DNA of 64,000 nt from Rhabdaerophilum sp. SD176. Its GTDB lineage: Bacteria; Pseudomonadota; Alphaproteobacteria; Rhizobiales; Beijerinckiaceae. The translations under genes and the position numbers were made by a program. Shown one piece after another: positions 60,708 through 64,000 of the stretch (positions are counted from its first letter, which is position 1; each line of letters opens with the position of its first letter). Location of the stretch: NCBI RefSeq assembly GCF_030143245.1, contig NZ_JARJNS010000004.1, forward strand, positions 372,001-436,000, in the 5' to 3' direction. Under the pieces are notes generated by a model. That model worked only from the letters and a program-made list of their open reading frames with translations. It did no database searches and was not told where the DNA came from.

Positions 60708-61436
60708 TCAGGCCGCTGCAGCCCGCCGCGCCCTCATGCCGAGATCGACCTTGCGCCGGTGCCAGATGATGAGTCCGACGCCGATCGCAAGCGGGATGGA
60801 CCACATTGCGGGGTGGAGCGCCAGCCACGGCATGATCCGCACCGAGCCGAAGGCGAAGAAGGCGGTGTAGACGCTGATGCCGGCGCCGACGAGGCCCTTG
60901 ATATGCTCCTTCAGCCAGTCCATCTGGCCGGGATTCGGGTTCAGGATGAACCAGAGATTGGTCGCCACTGTCGCAAAGCCGACGATGGCAATGCCGATCA
61001 TGAGAGGTTGCCCGATCCGCCAGCCATCGAGCGCGCAGGCGAAGGCCGATACGAGGAGGAGCCCCTGGAGGCCGAGATTGATCGGCGTCCGGTTGGCGGC
61101 ATGGTCGCGCCGGTTTGCCACGCATTGCCAGCCATACCAGACCAGATTCACGGTCAGGATGCCATTATGCAGCATCATCCATCCAAAGATGCCGCGGACG
61201 AAATCGGCCTCGAACAGGCCCACGAGATGGGGATGGGTGCCGAGAGGATCGAGTAGCGTCAACAGGCTCATCCCGACGGCGAGGCCGCTGGTGATCAGCA
61301 GGCAGACGTTGAATACCTTGCCCCAGCGCTTGTGGTTGACGCCGCCCTTCCGGCCGCTCACGGGCACCCAGAAGGCGATGGCGCCGATGCTGCCGGTCAC
61401 GATATGGAGGGCAACAAAGCTATGAAACAGGATCAT
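60708..61436 (-). CDS. DUF2306-like polytopic membrane protein
   Basis: The 242-residue protein has about seven hydrophobic helices: FHSFVALHIVTGSIGAIAFW, then the basic RKGGVNHKRWGKVFN loop, WMMLHNGILTVNLVWYGWQ and GVGLIIWHRRKVD. The GxxxHxRxGxxF-like loop after the first two helices fits DUF2306-type membrane proteins; function is unknown. The ATG at 61436 was chosen because the earlier in-frame start at 61475 lies in the operator-like region. It is divergent from the P450 gene. Confidence 0.75.
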   Translation of the reverse strand: MILFHSFVALHIVTGSIGAIAFWVPVSGRKGGVNHKRWGKVFNVCLLITSGLAVGMSLLTLLDPLGTHPHLVGLFEADFVRGIFGWMMLHNGILTVNLVWYGWQCVANRRDHAANRTPINLGLQGLLLVSAFACALDGWRIGQPLMIGIAIVGFATVATNLWFILNPNPGQMDWLKEHIKGLVGAGISVYTAFFAFGSVRIMPWLALHPAMWSIPLAIGVGLIIWHRRKVDLGMRARRAAAA

Positions 61437-61460
61437 GCGACGTGCCCTCGGCTTGCCTTG

Positions 61461-61505
61461 AAGTGACAATATCACTTGACAGTTTTATGTGTAAAGCATC
61501 ACATA
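61461..61505 (+). promoter_or_regulatory. Divergent regulatory region between the DUF2306-like and P450 genes
   Basis: It contains two perfect dyads: AAGTGA-N5-TCACTT (61461-61477) and TATGTG-N8-CACATA (61486-61505), with TTGACA (61476-61481) between them. The layout suggests a promoter facing the P450 gene under control of a dimeric regulator; the regulator is not in the window. Confidence 0.5.
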
Positions 61506-61530
61506 CGCTGTCGATGAACGGCACTGCGCG

Positions 61531-62934
61531 ATGAACCTTGCTGTCACGCCCCCAAAGGGCTCCGAGATCTTCACTCCCCCAAAACCGACCTCCTTTGCGG
61601 CCCTGCTGGCCCTGATGCGTGTCCTGTTGCGGGGGGACGGCGACCTGCTGTCGCTGCTGCCGTCCTCGGCTTATCGCGTGGAGGTGGGGCATCTGGGCTG
61701 GTCGCGTCGCCAGACGGTGATCGTGAACCGTCCTGATCAGGTGCGCCGTGTGCTCTCGGATCCCGAGGGCATTTTTCCGAAAAGCGATCTGATGGTCGAG
61801 GCGCTGGACCCGTTGATCGGCGACAGCATCTTCGTGTCGTCCGGGGCGGTCTGGAAACGCCAGCGGCGCATGATCGACCCCTCGCTCAGCCTGATGCGGG
61901 TCACGAATGCCTACCCGGCGATGGTGGCCGGTTGCGAGGCCACGGAGGAGATGCTTGACCGCGCTGCGGCGGAAGCCGAACCCTTTTCCCTCGATCTTGC
62001 AATGAGCCACCTGACGGCCGACATCATCTGCCGGACGGTTTTCTCGACCACGCTACGGCACCAGGCCGCACATGACGTGTTCGATGCTTTCACCCTGTTC
62101 GAGCGCAGCGTCGCGCAGGTGGAGATCAAGCGCCTCATCTTCGACCCGGCCTGGACCAGCGCCCCCCAGAAGCCCGAGGTTCTGGCGGCCTGTGCCACGA
62201 TCCGCTCCCATCTGGCGAGCCTCATCGACACGCATGTCGGGGCTGATGCGGCGCGTTTCGACGATATCGCCACCGCCATTCTCGGCGCACGCGATCCCGA
62301 CACCAACACTCCCTTCAGTCGGGAAGAGCTGATCGACCAGTTGGGCGTGCTCTTTCTTGCCGGCCACGAGACAAGCGCCAGCGCGCTGACATGGGTCTTC
62401 TACCTCCTGGCGACCCATCCGGGAATGGTGGCACGGCTGCGCGCCGAGCTGCGTGAGGTCTGCGGCGAGGGGCCGGTCGAATTCGAGCATACCAAACGGC
62501 TGCCTTTCATCCGGAACGTCTTCCGGGAAACGCTGCGCCTCTATCCGCCCATTACTTTCCTGCCGCGCGTGGCTCTGGAGGCCACGACCATCGGCAACCT
62601 CAACGTCAGGCGCGGGGCGCTTGTCATGGTGGCGCCCTGGGTGCTGCACCGGCACAAGCGCTACTGGAGAAACCCGCATGTCTTCGATGCCGACCGGTTC
62701 AGCCCCGAGCGGGAGGGCGAGATCATGCCTGGCACCTATATCCCGTTCGGCCAGGGACCGCGCGTCTGCGCCGGTGCGGCGTTCGCCACCACGGAGGCCA
62801 TCCTCCTCATCGCGCGGCTGTTCCGCCGCTTTGATTTCCATATCCGGGCGCCTGAGCGCGTGCTCCCCGCTGCCCGTCTCACGACCCGCCCGACCGAGCA
62901 GATCGTCTGCACGGTCACCCGGGCCGGCCGATGA
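61531..62934 (+). CDS. Cytochrome P450
   Basis: The 467-residue P450 has the I-helix oxygen-binding motif FLAGHETSASALTWVFYLL, the K-helix ExxR (FRETLRLYPP), the meander region around DADRFSPER and the heme-cysteine loop PFGQGPRVCAGAAFA. Its length and the YPPITFLPR segment are closest to CYP175/CYP102-like soluble bacterial P450s, which include carotenoid hydroxylases; together with the CrtI-family gene this makes a hydroxylated polyene product possible. The ATG at 61531 follows the operator-like dyads. Its stop overlaps the ATP-grasp start by 4 bp. Confidence 0.92.
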   Translation: MNLAVTPPKGSEIFTPPKPTSFAALLALMRVLLRGDGDLLSLLPSSAYRVEVGHLGWSRRQTVIVNRPDQVRRVLSDPEGIFPKSDLMVEALDPLIGDSIFVSSGAVWKRQRRMIDPSLSLMRVTNAYPAMVAGCEATEEMLDRAAAEAEPFSLDLAMSHLTADIICRTVFSTTLRHQAAHDVFDAFTLFERSVAQVEIKRLIFDPAWTSAPQKPEVLAACATIRSHLASLIDTHVGADAARFDDIATAILGARDPDTNTPFSREELIDQLGVLFLAGHETSASALTWVFYLLATHPGMVARLRAELREVCGEGPVEFEHTKRLPFIRNVFRETLRLYPPITFLPRVALEATTIGNLNVRRGALVMVAPWVLHRHKRYWRNPHVFDADRFSPEREGEIMPGTYIPFGQGPRVCAGAAFATTEAILLIARLFRRFDFHIRAPERVLPAARLTTRPTEQIVCTVTRAGR

Positions 62935-64000
62935 GCGCGCCGACCGTCCTCATCACGCTGGGACGTTTGCCCAAGGCCCTCGATGTCGCGCGCAGTTTCG
63001 CCTCGCTGGGCTGCAAGGTCGTGGTGGCAGAGCCGTTCGCGCGGCATCTGACCGGCGTCTCGCGGTCGGTCGCGAAATCGGTGGTGGTGCGCCCGCCCAG
63101 TGCCGGCAAGCGGGCCTATCTCGAAGATCTCGCCCGGGTGGTGCAGGAGGAAGCGGTGGATATCGTCATCCCCATCTCCGAGGAGACGATGCATGTCTCG
63201 TTTCTCCGCGATCTGGTCCCGGAGACCGTCACGATCTTCACGCCACCGCCCGGGACGCTGCTGCCGCTGTACGACAAATATGGCTTCACCCGGCTTTGCG
63301 CTGCCTATGGCGTGCGGACTCCTGAAACCCACCGTCTTGGCACGCCCGAGGCCGCAGGCCTGGCGGCACGCAATAAGGTTGTTGTGAAGCCGATCCACTC
63401 ATGCGGCGGGCGCGGCGTCCGGATCCTGCCTGCGGGGAGTGCCGTGCCTGAAGAAGACGTCCCCTGCGTGGTCCAGCGCTTCGTAGACGGAGAGATCTAC
63501 TCGTCATGCGCCATCGCGCATGAGGGGCGCATTGTCGGGAACATCATCTATCGGGGCCGGATGTTTCAGGGGTCCGTGGCCATCCTTTTCGAGCGGGTGG
63601 AGGAAGCGCGCATCGCGGATTGGATCACGCGCTTTGTTGCCGCCTCCGGCCATACCGGCTTCATTTCGTTTGACCTCATCCTCGATGCCGAGGGCGAGGT
63701 CTGGGGCATCGAGTGCAATCCCCGGACGACCTCTGGTCTCCATTTTTTCGAGAATCGGAGCATCGCCGCAGCAGTGCTTGAGGGCTTGCCCGCCGTGCCC
63801 AGGGCCGAGACACGATTGCAGCAATTCTATTCGGTGCTGACAGTTCTGTCGGGCGTCATGTTCCGGCGGGGATATTTTTCGGTGATGCAGCAATTGCTGG
63901 GCACCCGCGATGTGACATGGTCCTGGCGCGACCCGATGCCAGCGCTCTCCATGACCTGGACGACCTGGCCCATCATCCGGCTCGCGATCGATAAAGGCGT
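62931..64000 (+). CDS. ATP-grasp protein, 3' end outside window
   Basis: The frame starts at ATG 62931 (ATGA overlap with the P450 stop) and remains open to the end, at least 356 codons. It reads SAPTVLITLGRLPKALDVA, a pre-ATP-grasp Rossmann-like domain, then NKVVVKPIHSCGGRGVRI for the central ATP-binding loop, VVQRFVDGEIYSSCAI, and WGIECNPRTTSGLH with the metal-binding Glu and Asn. ATP-grasp enzymes ligate a carboxylate to an amine or thiol through an acyl phosphate. Coupling to a P450 suggests a biosynthetic ligase, not a housekeeping enzyme. The C-terminal part is missing. Confidence 0.9.
   Translation, partial: MSAPTVLITLGRLPKALDVARSFASLGCKVVVAEPFARHLTGVSRSVAKSVVVRPPSAGKRAYLEDLARVVQEEAVDIVIPISEETMHVSFLRDLVPETVTIFTPPPGTLLPLYDKYGFTRLCAAYGVRTPETHRLGTPEAAGLAARNKVVVKPIHSCGGRGVRILPAGSAVPEEDVPCVVQRFVDGEIYSSCAIAHEGRIVGNIIYRGRMFQGSVAILFERVEEARIADWITRFVAASGHTGFISFDLILDAEGEVWGIECNPRTTSGLHFFENRSIAAAVLEGLPAVPRAETRLQQFYSVLTVLSGVMFRRGYFSVMQQLLGTRDVTWSWRDPMPALSMTWTTWPIIRLAIDKG

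Overview
The window is high-GC DNA with alphaproteobacterial gene content: a complete general amino-acid permease (aapJQMP), an NDUFS4-like complex I accessory protein, a tandem cold-shock-domain protein, a ChrR-like protein and a Cfa/DUF1365/photolyase operon. I infer a free-living member of the Hyphomicrobiales (Rhizobiales), but nothing here fixes the genus.

Layout. 1-4.1 kb is housekeeping: the end of a sirtuin, a double cold-shock protein, a DUF192 protein, tRNA-Pro(UGG), an NDUFS4-like gene and tRNA-Arg(UCU). The 3' 45 bp of tRNA-Pro are repeated 1379 bp downstream, and the two copies bracket a small AT-richer island holding only a DUF433/DUF5615 toxin-antitoxin pair. 4.5-8.0 kb is a lipid-linked sugar cassette (GT39, GT2, LpxB-N-domain protein) plus an FMN-binding protein. 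8.0-15.7 kb holds metC, aapJQMP with two clear terminators, sseA and an AlaX-type editing hydrolase. 15.9-22.4 kb is a stress block: an orphan ChrR-like protein, an SDR, and a minus-strand operon photolyase > flavin oxidoreductase > DUF1365 > Cfa-like methyltransferase.

24.5-47.5 kb is the most unusual part. A branched-chain-type substrate-binding protein, a degenerate Fe-ADH/maleylacetate-reductase-like protein and an AraC regulator are followed by an uninterrupted plus-strand run of 18 tightly packed genes (28012-47460). These are LivH/M/G-type components; a LivF-type ATPase fused to a Tm-1-like (UPF0261) domain; a TIM-barrel partner of Tm-1; a flotillin with a long 44-residue repeat array; two SRPBCC paralogues; a CoxM/CoxS/CoxL-type molybdenum hydroxylase whose large subunit is split into two genes; MoxR and VWA (CoxD/CoxE-like) maturation factors; a PDC-hydrolase-like amidohydrolase; a metallo-beta-lactamase-fold lactonase; an SMP-30/isochorismatase fusion without the usual cysteine; and a transthyretin-like hydroxyisourate hydrolase with altered active-site positions. 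A deaminase-like amidohydrolase, two PuuE-like deacetylases, a polyamine-type ABC transporter and a beta-propeller protein follow (47.5-55.8 kb). I read this as an uptake-and-degradation system for an oxidisable, nitrogen-containing, probably ring-bearing compound; the substrate is unknown.

56.0-64.0 kb holds a soluble globin-coupled chemoreceptor, a YkgJ-like cysteine-cluster protein, a possible histidine-kinase remnant, a small DedA/YqaA-like membrane protein, a CrtI-family desaturase, a DUF2306-like membrane protein, a cytochrome P450 and an ATP-grasp protein cut by the window edge. The last few suggest a carotenoid-like or other specialised-metabolite locus. Three intergenic regions (about 50.05, 55.9 and 61.48 kb) carry perfect dyads near promoter-like elements.
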